From JBAUHN01 sp049680295 (GTDB lineage: Bacteria; Pseudomonadota; Alphaproteobacteria; Rhodobacterales; Rhodobacteraceae), in NCBI GenBank assembly GCA_049680295.1, contig JBAUHN010000169.1, positions 1-21,066 of the forward strand: a stretch of DNA of 21,066 nt, written 5' to 3'. Made by a program: the position numbers and the translations under genes. This document shows, one piece after another, positions 1 through 6,726 of the stretch. How positions within the stretch are numbered: position 1 is the first letter of the stretch; every line of letters starts with the position of its first letter. The notes beneath the pieces were generated by a model. The model was not told where the DNA came from. It searched no databases and saw only the letters and a list, made by a program, of their open reading frames with translations.

Positions 1-98
1 AGGTACAGGCCCGGCATCGCCGCGTCAGGTATTTCCTTTCGGTGTTTCGGGTCAGGTATCGCAGCATCAACACTACGCGCTGTTAGTCTGCCAGACAT
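1..98 (-). CDS. Tyrosine-type phage/island integrase, N-terminal part (cut by window edge)
   Basis: Reading the minus strand from an ATG at 98 gives 32 uninterrupted codons running off the left edge. They include the segments LTARSVDAAIPDP, KEIPD and PGLY. This pattern (basic N-terminus, Ala-rich helix, then I-P-D-x-x-x-P-G-L-Y-L) is typical of the arm-binding N-terminal domain (DUF4102 type) of P4-like tyrosine recombinases, which integrate islands at tRNA genes. A GGAG lies 10 bases upstream of the ATG. The catalytic domain is outside the window. The call is supported by a tRNA 3'-end fragment less than 200 bases away, which is the expected partner. The fragment is short, so the family is inferred from few residues. 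The gene points away from the tRNA fragment, so the element extends to the left. Confidence 0.72.
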   Translation of the reverse strand, partial: MSGRLTARSVDAAIPDPKHRKEIPDAAMPGLY

Positions 99-112
99 CA
101 ACTGGTCGCTCC

Positions 113-131
113 GGGGTAACACTGGGGTAAC
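113..131. repeat. Tandem direct repeat GGGGTAAC (2 copies)
   Basis: The octamer GGGGTAAC occurs at 113-120 and again at 124-131, separated by three bases (ACT). It sits just upstream of the integrase start. Short direct repeats next to an integrase gene can be arm-type binding sites for the integrase or its directionality factor, but two copies of eight bases could also be chance. Confidence 0.4.
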
Positions 132-194
132 GATTTCATTGTGGCAATCAATGAATCATCATGCAACCCATTGAGCGCAACTGCAAAGAAAACA

Positions 195-229
195 TAATCT
201 AATAAGTTGTTTATATTAGATTAAACAAC
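195..229. repeat. Two overlapping, mutually exclusive inverted repeats
   Basis: TAATCTAATA (195-204) and TATTAGATTA (214-223) are perfect 10-bp inverted repeats with a 9-base loop. GTTGTTTA (206-213) and TAAACAAC (222-229) are perfect 8-bp inverted repeats with an 8-base loop. The two hairpins share bases 214-223 and 206-213 as arm or loop, so only one can form at a time. The stretch is AT-rich and lies between the integrase start and the tRNA fragment. It could be a protein-binding region for excision or integration, or part of the integrase promoter. Confidence 0.6.
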
Positions 230-275
230 ACCACCTGACATCAATTGAAGCACTGTGAAATCGCAGACCACAGTT

Positions 276-320
276 CTTCTAATCGGCAGGTCGAGGGTTC
301 GAATCCTTCAGGGGACGCCA
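276..320 (+). other. 3' fragment of tRNA-Arg, probable displaced attachment site (attR) of a genomic island
   Basis: The 45 bases read as the 3' part of a tRNA from the anticodon loop onward: loop CTTCTAA (anticodon TCT, Arg), 3' anticodon stem TCGGC, variable loop AGGTC, T-arm GAGGG-TTCGAAT-CCTTC, acceptor strand AGGGGAC, discriminator G, then encoded CCA. The five bases before the loop (CAGTT) do not pair with TCGGC, and there is no D-arm or GTCCCCT-like 5' acceptor strand upstream, so this is not a full tRNA gene. A tRNA 3' end next to an integrase gene is the classic scar of site-specific integration; the intact tRNA should lie at the far left end of the element. Bases 321-449 to the right hold no gene, hairpin or other structure that I can recognise and should be original chromosome. 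Confidence 0.85.
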
Positions 321-449
321 AAAATATTCAGCACCATCTACAGCTTTCAAATCAGCTTGGTATTTTGATGCTTCTTTGATGATCCCATAGGGAACAAACA
401 CTTAGGTTTAGCGATCAAATTTTCAGAACGGTTGGTGACGCGGATCGGG

Positions 450-1625
450 TCATCCCGCGGTGCCACCCCGGTTCCATCCGCGTCCTTTGGTGCCAAACAT
501 CTCATAGCCTGTTTGCGTGACCGTCAATGTATCTTCGAGTTTGATAAACCCGCGTTTGGGATGCAGCATGTGGGTTTCAACAGACAGCACCATACCGGCC
601 TTAAGCGGCCTGTCTGCATCGCGGCCTTCGTAAGCGACGGGTTTATTGGTAAGCAGGAAGGGAGCTTCGTGGCTGACCAACCCCATTCCATGGCCAAAAA
701 AGTCGGTGTATTTGCGGTTGGGTTGTCGCGCCAAAACTGTATCACCGGCCGCAATCACCGCCGCTCCGGGGGCTCCGGCCTTGATCTCGGCGAAGGCGGC
801 CTGCTGGATTTCTTCGATTTCTCCCAGAAGATCGATCAGTTCGGCGTCCGGTTCTCCAAGAACACCCATGCGGCAAATGTCGCCAATGTAACCTTGCAGA
901 TTGCCACCTGAATCGATCGACAAGACTTCGCCCTCTTTCCAGACTTGATCCGATGCTGCGCGGTTATGGCTGGCACCGAGCGTGAGCAGGCAATAGTCGA
1001 ATGCCAAGCCGCGACTGGATTCTTCCTGCCTCAGGCGCTCAATGATCTGATGCTTGGTGTCGCCCGCGCCAGACGCAGCGATTGTGGCCTGCATCGCCTC
1101 TGTGATCCGCTCAGAAGCTTCGCGCAGCAGGGCCAGTTCGGCAGACGTTTTGACCGCGCGCAGGTTTTCAAGAACTGACGTCGCATTCACGAAGGCCGAA
1201 TTGGGTAGAGCGTCACGCAGGATGTCCTGAGAATCTGACGGCAAAAACGAGGGCTCAACCCCGATCCGCCCGGTGGTGAAACCAATCCTTTCCAAATGTG
1301 CGATGGCTTGCTTGATACTGTCGACGCTGCCCCATGCCATTGGGTAGAAATGCGGCACCCAGAACGGGTAATTATCGTGTTCCCCCTTCTCCATGGTGTT
1401 GGCGACATAGGCCGTTTGATCTTTTTTACCTTTGAAATAGATCATCACCGGCAAGTAACGCCCATGCCCGATAGCGTCCATGGCAGAGAAAAATATGAAA
1501 CGATATCCGCCAAGCAGATACTGGACGTTATGCTTGGATGTGACGAGTAACACATCAAGCCCTGCGTCATCCATTAGCGCATCCAGGTGGTCAAAATCGT
1601 AATTCAGATCTTTCATCTCAGTCAT
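450..1625 (-). CDS. M24-family metallopeptidase (Xaa-Pro aminopeptidase / creatinase-like fold)
   Basis: This protein of 391 residues has a creatinase-type N-terminal domain (about 1-155) and a pita-bread C-terminal domain. All five metal ligands of M24 peptidases are present: Asp238 (SIDSGG), Asp249 (GDICR), His312 (FGHGMGLVSHE), Glu350 (SVETH) and Glu364 (IKLEDT). It is therefore probably an active dinuclear metal hydrolase in the cytoplasm. The family includes proline dipeptidases but also creatinase and ectoine hydrolase, so a peptide substrate is not assured. The ATG at 1625 is preferred because AAAGGAG sits six bases upstream; a GTG three bases earlier is too close to it. The start overlaps the end of the cupin gene by eight bases, so it is the last gene of a four-gene operon. 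No clear terminator follows. Confidence 0.88.
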   Translation of the reverse strand: MTEMKDLNYDFDHLDALMDDAGLDVLLVTSKHNVQYLLGGYRFIFFSAMDAIGHGRYLPVMIYFKGKKDQTAYVANTMEKGEHDNYPFWVPHFYPMAWGSVDSIKQAIAHLERIGFTTGRIGVEPSFLPSDSQDILRDALPNSAFVNATSVLENLRAVKTSAELALLREASERITEAMQATIAASGAGDTKHQIIERLRQEESSRGLAFDYCLLTLGASHNRAASDQVWKEGEVLSIDSGGNLQGYIGDICRMGVLGEPDAELIDLLGEIEEIQQAAFAEIKAGAPGAAVIAAGDTVLARQPNRKYTDFFGHGMGLVSHEAPFLLTNKPVAYEGRDADRPLKAGMVLSVETHMLHPKRGFIKLEDTLTVTQTGYEMFGTKGRGWNRGGTAG

Positions 1626-2046
1626 CACGCGCTCCTTTGGCGGGGATCAGATGAAAGTCTGGCGCGTTGCGCAATGCCTTTTCCGGGCCCGTCGGAGAAT
1701 AGACCACAAATATCTCCATCGCTTCAGCCCCGATGTTTTGGGTCGCATGATAGCGGCTTTCGGGGATGAACACTGTGCAACCGGCAGTCACTGTCCGCAC
1801 CTCGGGCGTGCCGCTCTCATCCTCAATCATCTGCTCGCCGGTCCCCTTGACGATAAAGATTATTTCTTCAGCGCCAGGATGATTGTGGCGGCTATGGCCC
1901 TGTCCGGGCGGGACAAAGACGACCCCGGCGGAAAACTGTTTGGCCGCGTTCACTTCCGGCGCGCAAGTCAGCGCCAACCGGCCCCAGTCGAAGCCGAAAT
2001 TGGCCACGTCTGATGGGTATACGAAATATCTGTCCATCGCGCTCAT
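1618..2046 (-). CDS. Small single-domain cupin protein
   Basis: This 142-residue protein is a single cupin barrel. Cupin motif 1 is visible as G-H-S-R-H-N-H-P-G-A-E-E (residues about 50-61), with metal ligands His54, His56 and Glu60. Motif 2 contains IPESRYHATQN, with His100 as fourth ligand. Cupins of this size include sugar isomerases, lyases, dioxygenases and sensors, so the reaction cannot be assigned. There is no DNA-binding domain, so it is not a cupin-type regulator. Its ATG at 2046 overlaps the upstream stop by four bases (ATGA) and has AAGGA six bases upstream. It is third in the operon with the Tm-1-like genes and overlaps the M24 gene. An auxiliary enzyme of the same pathway is the likely role. 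Confidence 0.85.
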   Translation of the reverse strand: MSAMDRYFVYPSDVANFGFDWGRLALTCAPEVNAAKQFSAGVVFVPPGQGHSRHNHPGAEEIIFIVKGTGEQMIEDESGTPEVRTVTAGCTVFIPESRYHATQNIGAEAMEIFVVYSPTGPEKALRNAPDFHLIPAKGARDD

Positions 2047-2900
2047 GTCTTGTCCTTCTTGTTGTTTCTCGCTGCGTCAATATCTTTGAAACGCTCGATC
2101 TGATCGCGAATTGCGATTTCCGTCGGCAGGCGTTCAGCACTGCTGGCACCATAAAAACCATCACAACGCGCACAGTGTTGCAGCACAAACTCGGCATCCT
2201 CCGGCATGGCGATTGGGCCGCCATGGCATATTACGATCACGTCCTCGCGGATAGAACGGGCGGCGTGTGCAATCGCATCAATTTCTGCGACGCAGTCTTC
2301 CAGACTTTTGGCCGATGTCGCCCCGATGCTGCCGCCCGTCGTCACGCCCATATGCGCCACCACGATGTCTGCGCCTGCCCGTGTCATGGCTTTGGCCTCA
2401 TCGGTGTTGAACACATAAGGCGTGGTCAGCAGGTCAATTGCCCGGGCCTCAGCGATCATATCGACCTCCAGTCCGAAACCCATTCCGGTTTCCTCAAAGC
2501 TTTGGCGCATGGTCCCGTCAAACAAGCCAACGGTCGGGAAATTCTGGACACCAGAGAACCCCATGGCTTTCAACTCGGCCAGAAATTGCGGCATCAGAAT
2601 AAAGGGATCAGTACCGTTCACGCCCGCAAGTACAGGTGTATGTTTCACCACGGGCAAAACTTCCACTGCCATTTCCTTGACGATCTCGTTGGCGTTCCCA
2701 TAGGCCAGCAACCCCGCAGAAGATCCGCGCCCGGCCATCCGGTAGCGGCCCGAGTTGTAGATCACGATCAGGTCGATGCCTCCGGCCTCTTCGGATTTCG
2801 CGGAAATACCAGTGCCGGCACCACCACCAATAATGGGGCGCCCACTGGCGATCAGAGCATTCAGGTTTTTCAGAATTGTGGCGCGGGGAATGGCTGGCAT
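2043..2900 (-). CDS. PEP-hydrolase-like TIM-barrel protein (matches C-terminal domain of plant Tm-1)
   Basis: This 285-residue TIM-barrel protein belongs to the family annotated as phosphoenolpyruvate hydrolase-like. Recognisable parts are the N-terminal Gly-rich strand PIIGGGAGTGISAKS (about 22-36), the segment NSGRYRMAGRGSSAGL (about 49-64), a VQNFPTVGLFDG motif, and VVAHMGVTTGGSIGA near the C-terminal strands. In the plant antiviral protein Tm-1 this domain is fused behind a UPF0261 domain; here the two are separate neighbouring genes. The ATG at 2900 has AGGA six bases upstream and starts eight bases after the UPF0261 stop, so the two are surely co-translated. The biochemical role of the bacterial family is not established. 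Co-occurrence with sugar transport suggests handling of a small carbohydrate-derived acid or phosphate, which is inference. Confidence 0.87.
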   Translation of the reverse strand: MPAIPRATILKNLNALIASGRPIIGGGAGTGISAKSEEAGGIDLIVIYNSGRYRMAGRGSSAGLLAYGNANEIVKEMAVEVLPVVKHTPVLAGVNGTDPFILMPQFLAELKAMGFSGVQNFPTVGLFDGTMRQSFEETGMGFGLEVDMIAEARAIDLLTTPYVFNTDEAKAMTRAGADIVVAHMGVTTGGSIGATSAKSLEDCVAEIDAIAHAARSIREDVIVICHGGPIAMPEDAEFVLQHCARCDGFYGASSAERLPTEIAIRDQIERFKDIDAARNNKKDKT

Positions 2901-2908
2901 GGGGTGTC

Positions 2909-4099
2909 CTATGAAATTTTCAGATAAGCCTCTGCCGCAGCGGTAGAAAAGCTCGGGGCATTAATATGAAGGGGAAGCCGAGTAAGACGTCGCTGGTCGT
3001 TTTGCGCCAGTCGGTCTTCGATTGCATCAAAAAGGGCGGCGTCCGCTGCCGGGTCCCAGAATGCGCCGCCTTTGATATCAAGTGCCGAGATGCCCTTTTC
3101 CGGTAACAGGATGTGGACCGGGCCTGTGGCTTTGTTCAGCTTGCCTGCCAGCCATTCCCCAATCTGCGCAGATTCCGCCGGGGTTGTCCGCATCAGCGTC
3201 ACATTGTCATTGTGGTGATAGAAATGCCGGTCAACAAATTTGTCTGGTACCGTATCCGGTGCCCAGAAATTCACCATGTCCAGCGCACCAACAGAACCGA
3301 CATAAGGCTTTCCGCTGGCGATCACTGCATCCAAACGCGCGGGACCTGCAGACAATACGCCGCCCACCAGTTCATCCGCGATCTCGGTTGTCGTAATATC
3401 GATCAACCCATCCAGCATGCTTTCGATCAGCAGATTTTCCATGCTGCGCCCACCGGTACCGGTGGCGTGGAATACAACGCAATCCAGGCTTCCTTCCAAC
3501 TGCGCGGTGATCTGCGTGACGCAAGGTGTGGTCACACCAAACATGCTGAGCCCGATGCTTGGGCGGGTATCCCTGGACGCGACGTAGGGATGGGTCGCCA
3601 TCCCCAGAACCGCTTGGGCTGCGTTGTGCAGGATATGGCGGCTGATTTTGTTGAGGCCCGCAAGATCGGTCACTGAGGGCATCATCAGGATGTCGCTGGT
3701 GCCCACGTAGGGGGCGACATCACCGGATGCCAAAGTGGACACCATGACCTTTGGAATGCCGTAAGGCAATTGCCGCATTCCCGGCGCGATGATTGAGGTG
3801 CCACCACCACCGCCAATGCCGATGATTGCGCTTATCCTGTGTTGCTGCGCCGCACAAAGTCTGGCGAAAGCGGATGCCATTGCCGCAACAGCCTGACCTC
3901 GATCTTCCAATTCAAGAACCGCATTGGCACCATCGGGATGATGTGCTGCGACATCTCTGGCGGAGACGTCCACCATGGCTAAACAATCACCTGTGCTGAC
4001 ATCTATTGAATGCAGTTCAGCACCCCCCTGCACAAGCAGGTCGCGCAGATATGTCAGCTCTGCGGCTTTCGTATCATGGGTTCCAACAAGGTAAATCAA
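2909..4099 (-). CDS. UPF0261 / Tm-1-like ATP-binding domain protein
   Basis: This 396-residue protein begins with the family's hallmark first strand (IYLVGTHDTKAAEL, usually VGTxDTKGxE). It has a glycine cluster (residues about 94-100, IGIGGGGGTS), followed by PKVMVSTLASGDVAPYVGTSDI, the conserved core of UPF0261. The family is the N-terminal half of plant Tm-1, which binds a nucleotide; its metabolic role in bacteria is unknown. The start is a TTG at 4099 with AAGGG six bases upstream; it is chosen because family members begin exactly here and no ATG or GTG upstream fits. It is the first gene of the minus-strand operon, and a near-perfect GntR-type operator lies 34 bases upstream of the start codon. 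It is probably cytoplasmic and works with the following TIM-barrel protein. Confidence 0.87.
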   Translation of the reverse strand: MIYLVGTHDTKAAELTYLRDLLVQGGAELHSIDVSTGDCLAMVDVSARDVAAHHPDGANAVLELEDRGQAVAAMASAFARLCAAQQHRISAIIGIGGGGGTSIIAPGMRQLPYGIPKVMVSTLASGDVAPYVGTSDILMMPSVTDLAGLNKISRHILHNAAQAVLGMATHPYVASRDTRPSIGLSMFGVTTPCVTQITAQLEGSLDCVVFHATGTGGRSMENLLIESMLDGLIDITTTEIADELVGGVLSAGPARLDAVIASGKPYVGSVGALDMVNFWAPDTVPDKFVDRHFYHHNDNVTLMRTTPAESAQIGEWLAGKLNKATGPVHILLPEKGISALDIKGGAFWDPAADAALFDAIEDRLAQNDQRRLTRLPLHINAPSFSTAAAEAYLKIS

Positions 4100-4132
4100 A
4101 AACAGCCCTTTATCGCACGAGAGACTTTAAAC

Positions 4133-4143
4133 TGGTCGGGCCA
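4133..4143. promoter_or_regulatory. Probable GntR/FadR-type operator (one mismatch) before the Tm-1-like operon
   Basis: TGGTCGGGCCA within CTGGTCGGGCCAGAT differs from TGGTNNNACCA at one position (G for A) and is itself a CTGG-N5-CCAG palindrome. The right flank CCAGAT matches the extended core shared by the other sites. It lies 34 bases upstream of the TTG start at 4099, the expected place for repression of the minus-strand operon. Confidence 0.55.
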
Positions 4144-4292
4144 GATTCCGAGATTTCCCTAAGATATGCCGATTTGACTTAAGGAGTGAAGCGCGGCCTT
4201 TTTGGAAGTGTTACAGATAAAATTAGTGCCATACCAGACAATTTACACTTATTCCCAAGGAAATGAGCGCATTGCGGAGGTCAAACAATCGC

Positions 4293-4319
4293 TTGACAGA
4301 CTTCTATATCTGGTATTAC
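4293..4319 (+). promoter_or_regulatory. Candidate promoter of the ABC transporter operon
   Basis: TTGACA at 4293-4298 is a perfect -35 hexamer. TATTAC at 4314-4319 is a weak -10, with a short 15-base spacer. The candidate -10 lies inside the operator at 4311-4321, so repressor binding would block it. The arrangement resembles the candidate promoter at 14134-14161. Confidence 0.35.
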
Positions 4320-4321
4320 CA
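4311..4321. promoter_or_regulatory. GntR/FadR-type operator before the ABC transporter operon
   Basis: TGGTATTACCA is a perfect TGGT-N3-ACCA palindrome, the form used by many FadR-family regulators such as PdhR. On the minus strand it reads TTTTTGGTAATACCAGATAT, which aligns with the sites at 13988-13998 and 14153-14163 over TTTGGTNNNACCAG. It lies 110 bases upstream of the binding-protein start. Confidence 0.7.
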
Positions 4322-4430
4322 AAAAGGATGTTTGAATGACTCTTGCGACGTATTGTCGGCTCTGCTCAAGGAGCTGCAACCGCATGCCACGTTTAGGATG
4401 CAATCGAACCAATTCTGGGAGGACAGGGAT

Positions 4431-5741
4431 ATGACAACGACAATCAACAAGATGCTTTGTGGAGTCGCGCTGAGCGCGTTTACCGCAACATCCGCCTGGG
4501 CAGAGGATCTGGTGATCTTCTGGGCGGAGTGGGATCCTGCGAACTATTTGCAGGAACTCGTGAATGAATACGAAGAAGAAACCGGCATTTCCGTCACGGT
4601 CGAAACCACGCCCTGGTCCGATTTCCAGACCAAGGCCTTTACCGAATTCAATGCCCGCGGCAGCGCCTACGACATGATCGTTGGCGATAGCCAGTGGCTG
4701 GGTGCCGCGTCTGAAGGCGGCCACTATGTTGATATGAGCGACTTCTTCGCCGAACATAGCGTGGCTGAAATCATGGCCCCTGCGACGGTCAAATATTACG
4801 CTGAATATCCCAGCGATTCCGGCAAGTACTGGGCAATTCCTGCAGAGGGTGACGCGGTTGGCTGGTCCTATCGGAAAGACTGGTTCGAAGACCCCGAAGA
4901 AATGTCAGCGTTCAAGGATAAGTATGGCTATGATCTGGCGCCACCAGAAACATGGGCCCAGCTAACCGACATCGCAGAGTTCTTTCATCGTCCCGATGAA
5001 GACCGCTATGGCATCGCGATCTATACAGACAACAGCTATGATGCGTTGGTGATGGGCGTCGAAAACGCTATCTTCTCTTATGGCGCAGAGCTTGGCAATT
5101 TTGAGACCTATGAGGTCGAGGGTTATGTCAACTCAGCCGAGGCTGTGGCCGCGCTTGAAAACTACAAAAAGCTTTATGGCTTCACGCCTCCAGGTTGGGC
5201 CAAGACGTTCTTTGTGGAAAACAATCAGGCGATCACCGAAGACCTTGCTGCGATGTCGATGAACTACTTCGCCTTCTTCCCGGCACTTCTGAACGAAGCG
5301 ACGAACCCGAACGCTGCCAATACCGGATTCTTCTCGAACCCGGCCGGTCCGACGGGTGCAAAGCACGCCGCCTTGGGTGGACAAGGTATTTCCATCATCA
5401 GCTATTCGGAAAATCAGGAAATGTCGAAAGACTTCCTGAAGTGGTTCATCCAGCCTGAAGTGCAAAAGCGTTGGGCCGAACTGGGTGGTTACACTGCCCA
5501 CGCCGAAACATTGGAAAGCGCCGAGTTTCGCGAGGCAACGCCCTACAATGAGGCCTTCTATCAGACGATGTTCGTGGTCAAGGACTTCTGGGCAGTTCCA
5601 GAATTTGCTGAGCTTTTGACAGCAGCCAACCAGCGTCTGTACCCGTTCATTGTGGGCGACGAAGGAAGCGCACAAGAGACGCTGGATGCGCTTGCCGCTG
5701 ACTGGAAGGCAACGTTCAAAAAGTATGGTCGCGGGCAATAA
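4431..5741 (+). CDS. Extracellular sugar-binding protein of a CUT1-type ABC transporter
   Basis: This protein has 436 residues. A Sec signal peptide is clear: MTTTINK, a hydrophobic core, then cleavage after AWA at residue 24 (SAWA|EDLVIFW). The mature part has the family 1 solute-binding pattern, with EEETGISVTVETTPWSD, the YDMIVGDSQWLG strand and GAKHAALGGQGISI in the second lobe. It captures a carbohydrate in the periplasm and hands it to the two permeases encoded next. The ATG at 4431 is chosen because GGGAGG lies upstream at good spacing and it starts exactly at the signal peptide. The substrate cannot be read from the sequence; family 1 members bind oligosaccharides, polyols and glycerol-type compounds. 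A GntR-type operator precedes the gene, and a strong hairpin follows it. Confidence 0.93.
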   Translation: MTTTINKMLCGVALSAFTATSAWAEDLVIFWAEWDPANYLQELVNEYEEETGISVTVETTPWSDFQTKAFTEFNARGSAYDMIVGDSQWLGAASEGGHYVDMSDFFAEHSVAEIMAPATVKYYAEYPSDSGKYWAIPAEGDAVGWSYRKDWFEDPEEMSAFKDKYGYDLAPPETWAQLTDIAEFFHRPDEDRYGIAIYTDNSYDALVMGVENAIFSYGAELGNFETYEVEGYVNSAEAVAALENYKKLYGFTPPGWAKTFFVENNQAITEDLAAMSMNYFAFFPALLNEATNPNAANTGFFSNPAGPTGAKHAALGGQGISIISYSENQEMSKDFLKWFIQPEVQKRWAELGGYTAHAETLESAEFREATPYNEAFYQTMFVVKDFWAVPEFAELLTAANQRLYPFIVGDEGSAQETLDALAADWKATFKKYGRGQ

Positions 5742-5765
5742 GAGCGCCTCGACCTGCTAAAACAT

Positions 5766-5783
5766 GGGGCGCTGCGGCGCCCC
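5766..5783 (+). terminator. Intercistronic hairpin after the binding-protein gene (attenuator or mRNA stabiliser)
   Basis: GGGGCGC (5766-5772) pairs perfectly with GCGCCCC (5777-5783) around a TGCG loop. Only a weak T-rich stretch (TTCTTAT) follows, so full termination is doubtful. Such hairpins behind binding-protein genes commonly protect the upstream mRNA or reduce read-through, giving more binding protein than permease. Confidence 0.6.
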
Positions 5784-5822
5784 TTCTTATCTAGAACTCT
5801 TTTTCCCCAAGGAAGCCTTGCC

Positions 5823-6725
5823 GTGGCCGACGTGATGACACCACTGGACCCCAATTCGCGCGCTGCAGCACGGGGGATGAGCGACATAAGTATCAGAAAT
5901 CTGTTCAGCATTCCGACGATTGCATTCCAGATTATCTTTAACATTTTTCATTTGCTGTATTCGCTTGGCTATTCGTTCACCGACTTTCGCGCATCTACCC
6001 GCGCGCCAGCTAACTGGGTCGGGCTGCAGAACTACCGCGATTTGCTGAGCGATCCGTTTATCTGGAAGAATTTCTCTATCACTGCGAAATATGTACTGAT
6101 CTCAGTCACCGGACAGGTAATTGTGGGCTTTGGTTTGGCGATGCTGCTGAACCGCGCGATCCCTGCAAAAGGATTGATCACGACGCTGCTGTTGCTGCCG
6201 ATGATGCTGTCCATGGCGGTTGTCGGTCTGTTCTGGAAGCTGCTTTACGACCCCAACTTCGGAATCATCAACTATTTCCTCGGTCTCGGGAAATTCGAGT
6301 GGTTGGCCGATCCGGACATGGCGCTTTGGGCGATTGCGATCGTTGATATCTGGATGTGGTCACCTTTTGTAATGCTGCTTTCATTGGCGGGCCTGTCGGC
6401 AGTGCCCAAACATCTGTACGAAGCGGCAGAGATCGACCGAGCGGGCGGTATCTACACCTTTTTTCGCATTACCCTGCCGTTAGTGGCACCCATCGTGATG
6501 ATTGCCATCATCTTCCGCACAATGGAGGCGTTCAAAACCTTCGATCTGGCGTATGTCCTGTCCTCGCAGCCAACAACCGAGCTGATCGCGATCCGGCTTT
6601 ACAAAATGGCCTTTCAGGAATGGCAGACGGGCATGTCATCGGCTTTCGCCTATATCGTCCTGATCATGGTGGTGGCGATTACCAACATCTACGTCAAATA
6701 CCTCAACAAAGTGAAGGCCCGCTAA
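5823..6725 (+). CDS. Sugar ABC transporter permease, MalF-type
   Basis: This 300-residue inner-membrane protein has six likely transmembrane helices, the first around residues 32-52. The cytoplasmic EAA loop that docks on the ATPase is clear at about 200-219 (YEAAEIDRAGGIYTFFRITL followed by PLVAP). It forms the channel with the permease encoded next. The GTG at 5823 has AAGGAAG about seven bases upstream; an ATG at 5835 is the alternative. It follows the binding-protein gene after an 81-base gap that holds a hairpin, and its stop is one base from the next ATG, so the two permeases are made together. Confidence 0.92.
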   Translation: MADVMTPLDPNSRAAARGMSDISIRNLFSIPTIAFQIIFNIFHLLYSLGYSFTDFRASTRAPANWVGLQNYRDLLSDPFIWKNFSITAKYVLISVTGQVIVGFGLAMLLNRAIPAKGLITTLLLLPMMLSMAVVGLFWKLLYDPNFGIINYFLGLGKFEWLADPDMALWAIAIVDIWMWSPFVMLLSLAGLSAVPKHLYEAAEIDRAGGIYTFFRITLPLVAPIVMIAIIFRTMEAFKTFDLAYVLSSQPTTELIAIRLYKMAFQEWQTGMSSAFAYIVLIMVVAITNIYVKYLNKVKAR

Positions 6726-6726
6726 G

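Larger units (their letters stand above)
4100..4430. promoter_or_regulatory. Divergent promoter region between the Tm-1-like operon and the ABC transporter operon
   Basis: These 331 bases hold no convincing gene. They contain two GntR-type palindromes (4133-4143 and 4311-4321), a half-site ACCAGA near 4230, and a TTGACA at 4293-4298. An open frame from an ATG at 4263 runs in phase into the binding protein, but the leader lacks a signal peptide and the real start at 4431 has a far better ribosome site. I therefore read 4263-4430 as mostly untranslated leader. Confidence 0.7.

Noticed and set aside
245..320. A complete tRNA gene ending at 320
   Set aside because: There is no 5' acceptor strand, D-arm or 5' anticodon stem; only the part from the anticodon loop onward fits a tRNA.
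2013..2927. A 304-codon open frame on the plus strand
   Set aside because: It is antisense to the PEP-hydrolase-like gene and part of the cupin gene, has no recognisable domain, and is rich in His, Cys and Arg as expected of a shadow frame in GC-rich DNA.
4263..4430. In-frame 56-codon extension upstream of the sugar-binding protein
   Set aside because: It would bury the signal peptide inside the protein, overlaps the operator region, and the ATG at 4431 has a strong GGGAGG ribosome site and begins exactly at the Sec signal.
5133..5738. A 201-codon open frame antisense to the binding protein
   Set aside because: It lies fully within a confidently identified gene on the other strand and has no family features.
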